This document shows, piece after piece, positions 11,661 to 21,483 of a DNA stretch of 64,000 bases; within the stretch, counting starts at the first letter, position 1; each line of letters starts with the position of its first letter. Both the position numbers and the translations under genes were made by a program. This stretch comes from Apis mellifera. Taxonomy: Eukaryota > Arthropoda > Insecta > Hymenoptera > Apidae. The notes beneath the pieces were generated by a model. That model did no database searches, had not been told where the DNA came from, and worked only from the letters and a program-made list of their open reading frames with translations. The stretch is from contig NC_037647.1 in the NCBI RefSeq assembly GCF_003254395.2, positions 11,536,050 through 11,600,049 on the forward strand, in the 5' to 3' direction.

Positions 11661-12310
11661 TACTCGGTTGCGTCTCCCGCACCGGCCACACGGCCGAGCT
11701 TTGTCTTGTAAACGAAGCCACCAGCCTGATTCGTATCCGGACGTTGATAAATTCCCCCGCAGAGTTTAGCAGTTCTTCGCCGAGACTGGAGCGAAGGAGC
11801 CTACCGCCTTATCCTTCCTTCCCATTCACCGCGGAAGGACGAATGGTCCTGGCGCATCCTCCTCCAAACAGGCTTCTTCTTCGCCCAACCAAGCTGGCTG
11901 AGAAAGAAAGACTTCGTGGGAAACCGGTCGACCATCCTCTCATTCACGGAACGCTCTCTCTCGTTAAGAGAGAGCGGACCTATCTCCTCCCTTTATTATT
12001 AACCCTTCCCATTCGTGTCTCGCCGCAACACGGTAGCACCCTTTCTTCTCTCCTATTTATTATTTCTCACCTTTTCTCACCTCCAAAAAAAGAAAAGGTT
12101 AATCGAAGTATTTTCGAGAAAAATTATTTATCAATCACACGCACGGATATCTCGTCGCTCGAACCGTTCGATACGAATCCCGATCGAGAATTTGTCCGGA
12201 ATTTATTTAGAAACGGTTTTTAAAATATTCGAGAAATAAAGGATAAAAAGAATGTAAAAGAATCGAGGAAAGGAAATCGAACATGAAGGTTTTTATTTAT
12301 TTTAGTAGAA
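11660..12310. other. Mixed-GC non-coding DNA with an inverted repeat
   Basis: The 11640-12010 part is richer in GC and non-repetitive. A hairpin at 11952-11976 has arms CGCTCTCTCT and AGAGAGAGCG around a 5-base loop. The 159-codon plus frame at 11744-12223 lacks a recognisable domain, and its composition (Pro, Ser, Leu, Arg) is ordinary for this DNA, so I do not call it a gene. Confidence 0.4.
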
Positions 12311-12870
12311 AATATTGAAAATTATAAACGATGGCCACAATTTTTTTTGACAAATCCTTACCGAGCAGAGTGAACGGAATTCTCGCACGAAACACGAATT
12401 AGGCGTCCAATCTTTGCCCCACTTTGAAACACTTGCCTCGCTCGTGTCAAATCTCGCGCTTTAAACGCGTAATAGACGCAATATCGTTGCGCCCGATCGC
12501 AATATTTCTGGCCTCCGAGTAAACCGCGTTTCGTCGCTTTGCTTATTCCGCACACGGGACATTGCATAACAAGGCCCGTGGAAAGAGAACTCGTTTCTTA
12601 AATTACAACGGGACGTGCGCGCACGGAAAGTCACGCTCACTATCATGGCGCCTTGTATTTTTTCCTCCCCCTCCTTCCTTCACGACTTATTCACAGCCCT
12701 TCGATTTAACCAAGAGACACGTCGCGAGGGTCGAGGAACGTCGTATTTTTGAACCTCGTTATTTATCACGTATCAAAAGCAAGGATCAACAATTCTCTCT
12801 CTCTCTTTCTCTTTTTCTTGCAATTTCACTTTACTTGAAGATATATATATATAGAGAGAGAAAGATAGAT
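12310..12870. other. Non-coding DNA between repeats
   Basis: Mixed-GC, non-repetitive sequence (12350-12660) is followed by CT-rich sequence and a short (TA)n/(GA)n tract at 12841-12870 next to the mariner relic. Opposed 61-69-codon minus frames at 12358-12646 show no known domain. Confidence 0.4.
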
Positions 12871-12875
12871 ATATA

Positions 12876-13384
12876 TTGGGTTATTCGGAAAGTAATTTTA
12901 GTTTTTTTTTCACAACAAATCACATTTCACTCGATCGTGAACAATCGAATTCAACAAATTCACTCTTGCAGGAAATTCTCGAGTTGTTACTTTATTTTGT
13001 CTTCGTCAGCTTTGACTGTTCTTCTGAAACACGCGAAAAACACAATCGCGCACGAAATAGAACGAACTTTTCTCGCGAATAAACCAACGAAATACCAATG
13101 CTCTCGAAATACGTAATAACACGGTTCAGAACGAAGTTGGCTGGATAAACGGTCGAGTAGCGACGCTCGTGTGAGAAAACAAAATTACTTTCCGAGCAAC
13201 GCAATAATTCCTATTGTAGAATGAAGTTGGCTGGATAAACGGTCGACTAGCGACACTCGTGCGAGAAAACAAAATTACTTTCCGAGCAATGCAATAATTT
13301 CTACTGTAGAATAAAGTTGGCTGGATAAACGGTCGACTAGCGACGCTCGTGCGAGAAAATGAAATTACTTTCTAAACAATCATC
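12876..13384 (-). mobile_element. Internally deleted mariner-type element, relic 2
   Basis: The left end reads TTGGGTTATTCGGAAAG directly after a TA dinucleotide, the form expected of a mariner terminal repeat at a TA target. Near-identical GGAAAGTAATTTT words recur, inverted, at the right side. Read on the minus strand, a 5' leader matching relic 1 (21208-21483) joins directly to a short remnant of the transposase helix-turn-helix (GACGAAGACAAA, then ACAACTCGAGAATTTC). This is followed by GTTGTGAAAAAAAA and the 3' terminal repeat. The transposase start, most of the N-terminal coding region and the whole catalytic domain are missing, so the element is non-autonomous. The exact right boundary is uncertain by a few bases. 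Confidence 0.85.
13127..13380 (-). repeat. 90-bp tandem triplication of the mariner 5' end
   Basis: Three copies begin at 13128, 13218 and 13308, an exact 90-bp spacing for the first two. Each has AAGTTGGCTGGATAAACGGT, GAGTAGCGAC or GACTAGCGAC, GCTCGTG(T/C)GAGAAAA and an inner terminal-repeat word AATTACTTTC. The element therefore carries three stacked copies of its own 5' terminal and subterminal region. Confidence 0.9.
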
Positions 13385-13399
13385 TATATATATATATAG

Positions 13400-13690
13400 A
13401 AAGAGGGTCTTCTTTATTACCGTTACTTGGATATATTCCCGTTTAACGGGTGTTAATCGGCGGTTCGGATTTTCAGAGGCGGTTGCGGCGGCAGGGAAGG
13501 GATAAAGGGTGATCCGTGGTCAGTGGTTACACGCTCATTTACGTCAAGCTGTGCGCCAGTCACGCGATCAACTCTTTAATCCTAAGCGTCTAATACCTAC
13601 ATTGTCGAAACCGCGCCGCACCGCACCGCGCCCATTACCCACGCCTTAATGCTTCTGTCCTCGGATTCACGCTTCCCTCGGATTATACTT
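13400..13690. promoter_or_regulatory. Non-repetitive mixed-GC block, possible regulatory element
   Basis: This ~250-bp block has balanced composition, no microsatellite and no open frame. It contains TTTAATCCTAAGC (a TAATCC core of the kind bound by Bicoid/Otx-class homeodomains) and CGCGCCCATTACCCACGCC. Such islands between repeats are what conserved enhancers look like, but without an alignment this is only a suggestion. Confidence 0.2.
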
Positions 13691-13699
13691 TTCAATTCC

Positions 13700-14400
13700 T
13701 TATAGTTTTTGCAAGACGCCCCACGGCTCAATATTTTATAAATACGATAAATTCTTCCTTTGTCCAAGGATTCGAATTTTAAACTCGAAGAAATTTAACC
13801 CGATTGTTTACCTCTTTCTTTTCCCTCCCGAACGTAACGAAATAAAATTTCGGAATCGTCGCGTTCTGTTTTCACGCTCGGCAGGACGAAACCATTCCCT
13901 TTCCAGGCAATTAAGCAACAAATGTTTATCGACCATTTCAACGCGAAAATAGGACGAATCGAGGAGCAGGAGAGGGGATAGAGTAAGATACAAACCGCGT
14001 GTAAAGAGATCGGTATAAATCTACTACGGGATACTTTTTCTTCTTCTCTCTCTCTCTCTCTCCCCCTTCCACCGAAACTACACGCGAGCCGAACGGGAGG
14101 CAGATGCGCCCCCGCGAGGGAACAGCTGTACGATTGTCCGTCTCGTTTCCACGTCCATTCGTTGTTCCTCGAATCTCCTCGAAAAGCCTCGGCGAAAAAT
14201 ATACGGCGGGATAAGGATCGCGAAAGGAAATAAAAAAAAAAAGAAAAGAAGAAAAAAGACGGAGAAGGAGAAGGAGAGAGAGACAGACAGAGGGCGTAGA
14301 TAGACGGATAAGGAAATAGAAGTAGGAAAGGGGGGGAGGGGGAGTCGTGAGGAGGAGTGGAAGGTGGCACGCGACTGTTGTTGAAACATAATAAAAATTG
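13700..14400. other. Non-coding DNA with GA/GGA-rich tract
   Basis: Ordinary AT-rich sequence is followed by a (CT)n run (14047-14062) and a purine-rich tract (14228-14355, GAAA, GGAG and GGGGGAGG). The 191-codon minus frame at 13795-14370 translates that tract as Pro/Ser/Phe low complexity, so I reject it as a gene. Confidence 0.45.
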
Positions 14401-14680
14401 ATCGAGAATCTTAACCCGTCATCGTCCCTCGAAACATCTGGCCCTCCTGGCTATCGTCCGCCGTTTCACCTCGGGCCAGGGGAATAAAACCCTCCGCTCG
14501 AGTGTGATACCCGTTCAACGGTGATGCGTAATACCGACGATGCGCTCCCAATTAGGGGGCCCTAGATGCGTTCATAGCCTTTGATTAGTCGATTCGAAAC
14601 ATTTTATTATAAAAACCCTATGCTCTCGCGTCGTGTTTCGAGATTTCGAGGGCCATCGTTCGTCCACTCGGTGGACGAGG
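14400..14680. promoter_or_regulatory. Mixed-GC block, possible regulatory element
   Basis: A non-repetitive stretch of balanced composition contains CCCAATTAGGGGGCCC (an ATTA homeodomain-type core in a near palindrome). There is no credible reading frame. This is a candidate conserved non-coding element only. Confidence 0.18.
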
Positions 14681-14681
14681 A

Positions 14682-14750
14682 GGAGGCGGCGGAGGAGGAG
14701 GAGGGGGAGGAGGGAGGAGGAGGGGGAGGAGGAGGGGGAAGAGGAGGGAT
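14682..14750. repeat. (GGA)n-rich microsatellite
   Basis: Imperfect GGA/GGC/GGG repeats encode poly-Glu and poly-Gly in the plus frame at 14581-14847. The repeat explains the frame, and no gene is called. Confidence 0.85.
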
Positions 14751-14759
14751 TCTGGTGCC

Positions 14760-15690
14760 AGTAATGAAACGAACGGATGGAATGGAGAATTTGGAAGGAT
14801 TTAGAAGGGTTTTTGGATTTTTATCGGCGAGTTGGAACGAGAGTTAAAAATTTTCGAAAAATTCGAACGAGGATCTCGATCTTAGGATGGAAATCCGATC
14901 CTTTTCTTTCTTTTTCCTCCCTCGAATTGCACAGCTATGAAAATATTCGTGGAGAGCGTTGCATAACCCCCCCCCTCTTCTCCCTCCATTTGTATAGGGG
15001 CAGAGGGATAGCTTTGCTCGTGCAGGGAAATGAGAATTCCTTCGTGGAACGCAGCACGTGCTCGAGTGGTTGCTACACCCTCTACTCGTTCCTCACCCTT
15101 TTCCAGGTGACCTTTGTCCGTATCCCTTTCGAGGATCCCCTCCTCGAATAACACAGCGGATAGGCACGTTCCTGGAACTCGATGGACAGCGCGTCGATAC
15201 ATCGCGATATAAATTTTCATTTTCGTCCAATCTTTTTCTCCCCCTCTCTTTTCGATTAACCCTTTGCGTTCCACATTCTTTTTCCGATAAAATAAAAGTT
15301 GCCGTGGACGTTCGATGAATCTCTTGAAATTATTTCACATTTCGCGATAAAATTTTTATATTCCAATATTTTACGTATAAGAAAATTTGTGGAATATTAA
15401 AGTTTGTATTTATGCGCGATATTTTGATAATTGGAGAGATTCTCGATTCGTGAAAGGATAAGTATATAATAAACGTGCTTTCACATTCATCGTCTATTAT
15501 TTTTACTATTTTCATTGCTATTTTCCTTCTATCGTCTTAACGAATAGAGATAATTTCGTTATTAAATAAAGATCAAACTCGTTAGAAAACTTTGAAGATA
15601 ATATTTCTATTCCCATATTTCGATATAAAAATATTCCACGCTTCGAAAGATTGCACGTAAATATATAGGAATCTATTCGCGTAGCGATAT
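14760..15690. other. Non-coding DNA, GC-mixed then AT-rich
   Basis: Mixed-GC sequence to about 15320 contains a C-run (14968-14976) and overlapping opposed frames at 14777-15274 with no domain. AT-rich sequence follows to 15690. No element recognised. Confidence 0.4.
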
Positions 15691-15699
15691 TTTAAAAAG

Positions 15700-16116
15700 A
15701 TGAAACACATAATATTGTTCACCGTTGGACTTATCGCATCGAAGCGAGTGGTGGGGGAAGGCTCGCCTCACGCGTCGAAGCGAGTGGTGGGGGGGAGAGT
15801 CGTCGTCGTTGTTCGAGCGCAAACGGTTAATTTTCAATTGGAACGTAGTAGAGCTTCACTTTCTTCGCTGAGAAGCGAGGCAGCTCGTTTTTATAATTAT
15901 CGTAAAGGTAAAAATGAGAGAAGGCGAAATAGGAGACCGGGGGATGAGAAAGATGTTATCGAAGATCTCGAGAAATCGGGTAGCGGGCCGAAGAGCTTTT
16001 TTCGCTCGAGACATCGGTCGACTAATTATGAGATAATTGTATTAATGGACGATATCGAACTGGTCGGCTACTACAAAGACTATTGGACTCGGGATATATC
16101 CACTTTTGTCGATTAG
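15700..16116 (+). CDS. Unrecognised 138-codon open frame, possible orphan
   Basis: I do not recognise this protein. The ATG sits in a favourable insect context (AAAAAG before ATG) and the frame ends in TAG. The first ~14 residues (MKHIILFTVGLIAS) are hydrophobic and would pass as a short signal peptide. Next come two near-copies of SKRVVGG/E (around residues 14 and 26), each with a Lys-Arg pair. The remainder is charged and not low-complexity, ending in MDDIELVGYYKDYW. The duplicated DNA at 15735-15795 makes the SKRVVG repeat. Against a gene: no homology recalled, no obvious promoter or AATAAA just downstream, and comparable lengths occur by chance in this window. It could be an orphan secreted peptide, part of an exon, or chance. 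Confidence 0.15.
   Translation: MKHIILFTVGLIASKRVVGEGSPHASKRVVGGRVVVVVRAQTVNFQLERSRASLSSLRSEAARFYNYRKGKNERRRNRRPGDEKDVIEDLEKSGSGPKSFFRSRHRSTNYEIIVLMDDIELVGYYKDYWTRDISTFVD
15730..15795 (+). repeat. Short tandem duplication GCATCGAAGCGAGTGGTGGG
   Basis: The word TCGAAGCGAGTGGTGGGGG occurs at about 15738 and 15776, 38-39 bp apart. It duplicates the Ser-Lys-Arg-Val-Val-Gly stretch in the frame above. The spacing shifts the reading by a multiple of three, so the open frame survives. Confidence 0.7.
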
Positions 16117-16119
16117 GGA

Positions 16120-16260
16120 GGGGATAGGGTTCCACTCTAAGAACGGGTGGTCGTCTCGTCATCTCGTTTTCTCTTCTTCTATTCCTTCAGAGAAGATTCT
16201 CTTCGAAGAGAAAATCACGGAGGATTGAATTATATCGAGCGGAGAGTGACGATAAAAATT
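16120..16260. other. Non-coding DNA
   Basis: Short mixed sequence with GAGAAGAAT-type words. Nothing recognised. Confidence 0.4.
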
Positions 16261-16299
16261 TTTTTTTTTTTGGAAAAAAAGTAAGTAGTTGAAAAAAAT

Positions 16300-16700
16300 A
16301 TTTATTTTAATAGTTATAATTAATTCGTTCGAATCAATTCTTTTCTTCTCGTTTCGAAATAATTGACGAAATTTTCGAATCTTTTTTCGTTTAGATTCGT
16401 ATAGAAAAAATAACTGATTAAAAATAATTCGCTTTAAATAACATTTATTTAAATAGTTATTATTCATCGTTATAATCTTGTTTGCCTACAATTACTATTA
16501 ACGATAAATCGTCAAAGTATTAAATTTTTCTCATCATCGGTCAAAAAAGTACAATATTTCAACCGATTAAAAAACAAAATTACTTTGAATAGTCGTTCAT
16601 TAATAAATGCTCGAATAACATTTATTCGTAGTTATTATATCGATCCGCTTCGTTAATTACGTTCCGAACGATAAATTATCGAAGTAGCATGGACTGTAAT
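16300..16700 (+). repeat. Repeat family X, forward copies (proximal)
   Basis: This degenerate AT-rich array contains AACGATAAAT(C/T)(A/G)TC, AACATTTATTCG, TTATTATATCGATCCGCTT and TTTCTCATCATCGGT words in repeated order. The same words recur forward at 18430-18890 and reverse-complemented at 19400-20450, so all three belong to one family. The unit is about 150-170 bp and poorly conserved. Confidence 0.6.
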
Positions 16701-16959
16701 CAATTTTCCCCGTCACCGATTTCGTCTAATTTAACATTGCCCGAAAAAATTGAAATATAATAAAAACGGATCGATCGAGTTTTTTTTTGCGATTAAAAAC
16801 GGGAAAAAATTAAAATTCCTAGACAGGAAAATCCGTATTTGGTGACACGCTTACGCCGAGTGAAAAAAAGAAAGAAATAACTTAACTCTGGTAGCTTGGA
16901 AAAACCGTTGTTACGACGTGTGTGTACGTAGGTTAGAGTGAGTATACAAGGTAGATATA

Positions 16960-17100
16960 TATAAACAGGGCGACCCATTTTCGTCCTAAATAAATGGGGC
17001 GACTTTTAGTTTTCAAGCGCAAATATTGTCGCATCAATTAAAGTGTCCATACTAGGCGGCGCTGTGTTTGGGACACAAGCGGCGCCACCGTCCTCTCGAA
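16960..17100. repeat. Two imperfect inverted repeats
   Basis: CCCATTTTCG and AAATAAATGGG face each other at 16974-17000. GGCGGCGCTGTGT and ACACAAGCGGCGCC face each other around TTTGGG at 17056-17092. The second forms an imperfect ~12-bp GC-rich stem. This could be structure in a transcript or chance; no RNA family is recognised. Confidence 0.4.
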
Positions 17101-17820
17101 CGGTAATTTCTTTCTCTTTCTTTCTCTCTCTCTCTCTCTTGCCCCCTCCTCTCCACCACTTCCTCAATCTTCGACTTTTTTGCTCGAAAGGAAATGGAAT
17201 CGTGTCGCGCGAGAAAAGTACAAATACACGAGACTACCGTGTTCCAACGAAACAAGAGAAAAATATTCTCTATATTAATTCGGAAAGATCTTTGCCTTTA
17301 TCGCTGGTTTATCTGTCATGTATATATATTAATCCAAAATATTAGATTAATATATCTAAAGCTCGATGCATCGAGCATAGAATTTAAACTTCTAACTTCT
17401 TATTTCTCATCGATACGCGTAATTACAATTCGGTAGTTAAATTTATAAATGTGACTTCGTATTCGAGTTACTCAAGATAATAATATACAAACTGTATATT
17501 AATATTCGAAAATATATTTCATTCTCCTTGACTATCGTACCTCGATAAGTGAGAATAATTTTAGAATATTCGAATTCTACGGTTGTTCTCGCCACTGTGT
17601 GGCGCGTCATATAGATGTCAGGATCGTCGAACGAAAGAGGCTTCTTTCCACCAATAACTATTCGATAAACGAAAAAAGAGAGAGAATTAATTATAGAAAA
17701 ATATTCGTACAAATTTACGAAAAACAAAAAATAAAAAATTCGATATTTATCGTGCATAAGGATAAGTAAAATTTCTCGCGTTCGACGAATAAATAAGAAA
17801 AACACGTGTACCAAGCCTCG
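17100..17820. other. AT-rich non-coding DNA
   Basis: A CT-run at 17107-17140 is followed by AT-rich sequence. The 168-codon minus frame at 17443-17949 is mostly AT-derived Phe, Ile and Tyr in its distal two thirds and does not look like a real domain. Confidence 0.4.
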
Positions 17821-17839
17821 TTTTGAAATCTGTTTCTCG

Positions 17840-18000
17840 TTTGAGAAAGGTTCCTCGAATTTCATCGAGGCTGCTCCCACCATGTTCCCCCATCCTGCTC
17901 TTACGTGTGTACACATCCACTTTTCCGGGACTTCCGACGGAAAGGACATCCCTTAATTGGCTTAATGGACTCTCCAAAAGTCACGACAGTTTGGATCGCT
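17840..18000. other. Short segment with coding-like composition on both strands
   Basis: This ~150-bp island of balanced composition lies in AT-rich surroundings. The minus frame reads residues such as PSEVPEKWMCTHV and AGWGNMVGAASMKFEEPF, and the plus strand is also open for part of it. It contains Trp, Met, Cys and His in a way the neighbouring low-complexity frames do not. It could be a small exon, an old transposon fragment or chance. I cannot assign a product. Confidence 0.15.
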
Positions 18001-18430
18001 TCCTCCTCCCCCTCCCCCTCCCCTCCCCCTTCGTCTCTCTTTCGTCGATGAAACGAATTTTCTCGACGATCGGATCGCCGTTGTTGAATTTGAAGATTGA
18101 ATTGAGAAGATTTAATAAGCAGATGTCGCGTCGAGCGTCGAGCGAGGAGGAGGAGGAGGAGGAGGAAAATTAAGATGCGGAAGGAGGAGCAGAGAGAGAG
18201 AGAGAGGCAATAAAGAAATCTGTCAACGAGCCATCCATTCTCGAAAAGTCACAGCTCTCGAAGGAAAATGTTCAAAGGATACCGGCATGGATTATCTGAT
18301 CGTTCCCTCGAGACTTCGTATTTCGTTTATTCGAATTCTGGTGAAACGTAGAGAGAGATTACGTTGCTCTAATATTCACAGGAATATGGTGGGTTTGAGA
18401 AAATTCATTTTCACGCTTAAACTCGTTGAA
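18000..18430. other. Non-coding DNA with (GGA)n and (GA)n
   Basis: CCCCTCC repeats lie at 18002-18035, (GAG)n at 18149-18170 and (GA)n at 18190-18206. The plus frame 17823-18173 ends in a poly-Glu tail from the GAG repeat. No gene called. Confidence 0.45.
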
Positions 18431-18890
18431 AAAGTTAGATAATATTCATTCGTAGTTTATTATAATCCTATAGCTTTTCGTTTAATAATCTCGTTTATTT
18501 TCGATTATTAATATGTTTTATTTAAATTATCTAATCTTTTTCATCACTGGTTGAAAAACTATTTTAATTAGTTAAAAATTTTGGATAAAGTTACTTTTAA
18601 GTAAATATTCGAATAACGTTTATTCTAATAATTGTTATAATTAATTATGTTTTGAACGATAAATTATCAAAGTAATTTTATCCAATTATTAAAGTTTGTC
18701 CCTAAAACTAGTTAAAAATGTCGAATAATATTTATTTATAATTATTATTATACGAACGATAAATTATCGAAATAGCTTTATTCGACTATTAAATTTTCCC
18801 CATCACTGGTTGAAAGTTACTTCAAATGACATTTATTCGAAATCATTATAATCGATCCGTTTTTCGCATAACCTAGTAACTTTTAATTTT
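18430..18890 (+). repeat. Repeat family X, forward array (left arm)
   Basis: About three degenerate units carry AACGATAAATTATC, CATCACTGGTTGAAA, TTACTT and CATTTATTCGAAATCATTAT plus ATCGATCCG. The array faces its own reverse complement across 18900-19400, making a large imperfect inverted repeat. Confidence 0.65.
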
Positions 18891-19089
18891 TCCCTATCTA
18901 CGTGCATTCGATCGAAAATTTTTTTAACAACGATTTTTATTGTTTTAAGAAAACTTTCTACAACGATTATCGATATAAAAGTGATATCGAAGTGATATCG
19001 TAGTGGAATTGCGGGTCGTGATCGTCGGATTATCGTCCGTTCGAAAGAAGAGTAGCCGACCGAACGCTTAAATTTCGAATATTTCTTTG

Positions 19090-19330
19090 GCCGCTTGCCA
19101 AGCGGTGGTATCGTGATCTCTAAATTCAAGCCGGAGGGGCCGAGCAGAGGGGTAAGGAGTGTAGCTAAGTCCACTGCCGTATTTACGAGCACAGCCATTA
19201 CGAGAGTCGCGTGGCTCGCTCCTAACTTTATCTTCGTCGCTCGTCCATTTTATATACGTCGAAGCCTTTGGCAGAAACGCGATAATCTATAGACAACTCG
19301 CCTCGTTTCGCCTTCGGGCTACTTGATTCG
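19090..19330. other. GC-balanced spacer open on both strands
   Basis: This unique island lies between the two inverted arms of repeat family X. The plus frame 19095-19292 reads GGIVISKFKPEGPSRGVRS and, further on, TAITRVAWLAPNF. The minus frame through 19198 reads KLGASHATLVMAVLVNTAVD, then LLGPSGLNLEITIPPLG. Neither is low-complexity. The minus version has a strongly hydrophobic run, while the plus strand has a GGTAAGG donor-like word near 19150. It might be a short exon or a piece of an old element. I recognise no family. Confidence 0.2.
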
Positions 19331-19399
19331 TTTTCAAAATTCTCAACGCCTCGAGTCGGGAATACACCGTCTATTTTTCGTCATTTCCATCCGAAATTT

Positions 19400-20450
19400 T
19401 TTAATACTCGTCCGTTCAATGAGTTGATAGCTACGAATAAAGTTATTTCGATAATTTGTCGTTCAAAGTACAGTGACGGTATATCGGGAATAATTGTAGT
19501 GGTAAACGAGGTTATGTGTACGGATCGATTATAATAATTACGAGTAAATGTTATTTGAAGTAACTTTGTTCGAAATTTTTAACCAGTGAAAATTTAATAG
19601 TCGAATAAAGTTACTACGTGAGTCAAGTGACAGTATATTGTAGTGAGGTTATGTACGAAAAGCGGATCGAACTGTAATGTAATAATTATTCGAATAAATG
19701 TTATTTATAAAGTGACTTCGTTTGTATTATTTTTAATCAGTTATCTTTTCAATAATGTAAGCGAAAGAAAAGAGATTCGAAAATTGATTCGGTCAATTTT
19801 TTCAAAGACGAAAGACTGGTCGAGCGAGGTTATACGTGAAGCGGATCGATTACAATAGCTGTACGAATAAATATTATTCTTTATCTCTTTGTTCGAGATT
19901 TTTTTAACTGGTTACTTTTTCAACGGGTTAATAGCCAATTTTAGTCCCTCGTGAGAAAAATCTCTGGAAATACTTCTTTTTCTATCGTTCCAAGCTTCTC
20001 GAATGCTCGTCTAGAACAATGATGGGGAAAATTTAACGGTTACTTCGATAAAGTTATTTTAATTTATTCATCGAAAATAATAACGATCGGAAATAATTGT
20101 AAATTGGCAAAGTTCGAAGATCGAAATCACATGAAAATTAATTATAATAGTTAAAAATAAATGTTGTTCATTATCAAATCCTCGAGGCTGAAATAATTTT
20201 TAACAATTGAAGTTACGATAATTTATCGTTCAAAACATAATAATAATCGAAAATAATTACAATGGCAGACAACCTATAATTACATAAAAAAAACGAATCG
20301 ATTAAAATAATTACAATTGAACAATTGAAATTACGATAATTTAAAATATAATTGTTCAAAATATAATAATAATCGAAAATAATTATAGAGGCAAGATTGT
20401 ACGAAAATTGTCAATCGATCATAATAACAATTTTGCTCGAATTATTTTTA
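19400..20450 (-). repeat. Repeat family X, inverted array (right arm)
   Basis: About five or six degenerate units, in reverse complement to 18430-18890, are marked by GGATCGATTATAATAATTAC, AATGTTATTTG, GATAATTTGTCGTTC and TTTTTAACCAGTG. Recognisable unit starts are near 19525, 19668, 19845 and 20142, so spacing is about 145-300 bp. There is no coding frame beyond a 71-codon shadow. Confidence 0.65.
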
Positions 20451-20459
20451 ACGTAGTTA

Positions 20460-21200
20460 AAAACTTTTCAATTTTTGGATTGAATACCCAACTCTGCACA
20501 GAGTTTATTATAAAAAAGAAAATTCAAAATTCGGATTAATCGACCGTTTTAATTATTTTAAAGCAATTTTATTCTATAATTACTTTTTCAATTAATCCAA
20601 CTCTCTCAACGAAGAAAGAAGAGGTTCAAGGATTCGAATAATCAGTTTTTTTCGAAACTGGAGGAAGACAAAAGAAGAAGAAGGGAGGAACTAGTTCGAA
20701 TCGAGTCGTTGCAATTTTTTTTTTTTCAAAACTTCCTCCTTGAAGAGAAGAGCGAAGCACCCTCCTCGGCTCGCCCCGAATCCCCAGACCTTATTTTGTA
20801 CGTGGATAACGAACGATATGAGGAGACGACTTACGCCCCGAAAAGAAGAAGTCTCTGTGCCCCATAATAAACCATTTCGAACGAATCGAAACGGGCCGGT
20901 AACGGTTTTACCTGCGCGCCAGTTTTCCACCACTGGGCCTGACCTACCCTCCTCGTCGATCACCTCGTCGATATTTGGGCCACCGCTTCTTTTTTTCCAC
21001 GCGATATCGTTCAACGACTTTCCTACCTGCCTATCCTATCCTTCTATCCTCTTCTGTCTTCCCTTTCTTTTTTTTTCTTCTTCTTCTTCTTCTTTTCTTC
21101 TCCCTCTAACTTCGAACGGGGACGAGAAAAACTCGATCCAGATATAACGGGTGTACGAAGAGTTAATCTTGTATCGAGTATTCGCGATAAATATTACGAG
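20460..21200. other. Non-coding DNA
   Basis: AT-rich sequence precedes a mixed-GC block at 20740-21020. The opposed 107- and 135-codon frames at 20691-21147 are open but have no domain. A (CTT)n tract lies at 21068-21100. Confidence 0.4.
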
Positions 21201-21207
21201 AATTGTA

Positions 21208-21400
21208 TTGGGTCGCTAGGAACGAAAGTAATTTCGTTTTAGCGACACGAGTGTCGCTAGTCGAACGTTTTGTCAGCCAACTTCATTCCAGAATAGAAAT
21301 TATTGCGTTGCTCGGAAAGTATTAATTTTTCTCACGCGAGCGTCGCTGCTAGTCGAACAGCCAACTTCGTTCTAAACCGTTGTTGTAACGTATTTCGAGA
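21208..21400 (+). repeat. Tandem duplication of mariner 5' end, ~95-bp unit
   Basis: Two copies of the terminal and subterminal segment start at 21208 and 21303. Both have a GGAAAGTA-type terminal word, GTCGCT(GCT)AGTCGAAC and CAGCCAACTTC(A/G)TTC. This parallels the 90-bp triplication in relic 2, on the same side of the element. Confidence 0.8.
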
Positions 21401-21483
21401 ACGTTCGCGTTTCGTCGGTTTATTTATAAGAAGAATTCGTTCGATTTCGTGCGCGATTGTGTTTTTCGCGTGTGATTGCAAAG

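Noticed and set aside
12992..13204. 70-codon minus-strand frame beginning MRCSESNF
   Set aside because: It lies in the mariner 5' leader and terminal-repeat region, upstream of the true transposase start seen in relic 1.
13400..13690. Possible tRNA or small structured RNA in the balanced-GC blocks
   Set aside because: I looked for B-box-type words such as GGTTCGAATCC, cloverleaf arms and known snRNA starts across the window and found none with the right partner motifs.
13795..14370. 191-codon minus-strand frame
   Set aside because: Pro/Ser/Phe low complexity comes from purine-rich GGAG/GAAA tracts; there is no domain.
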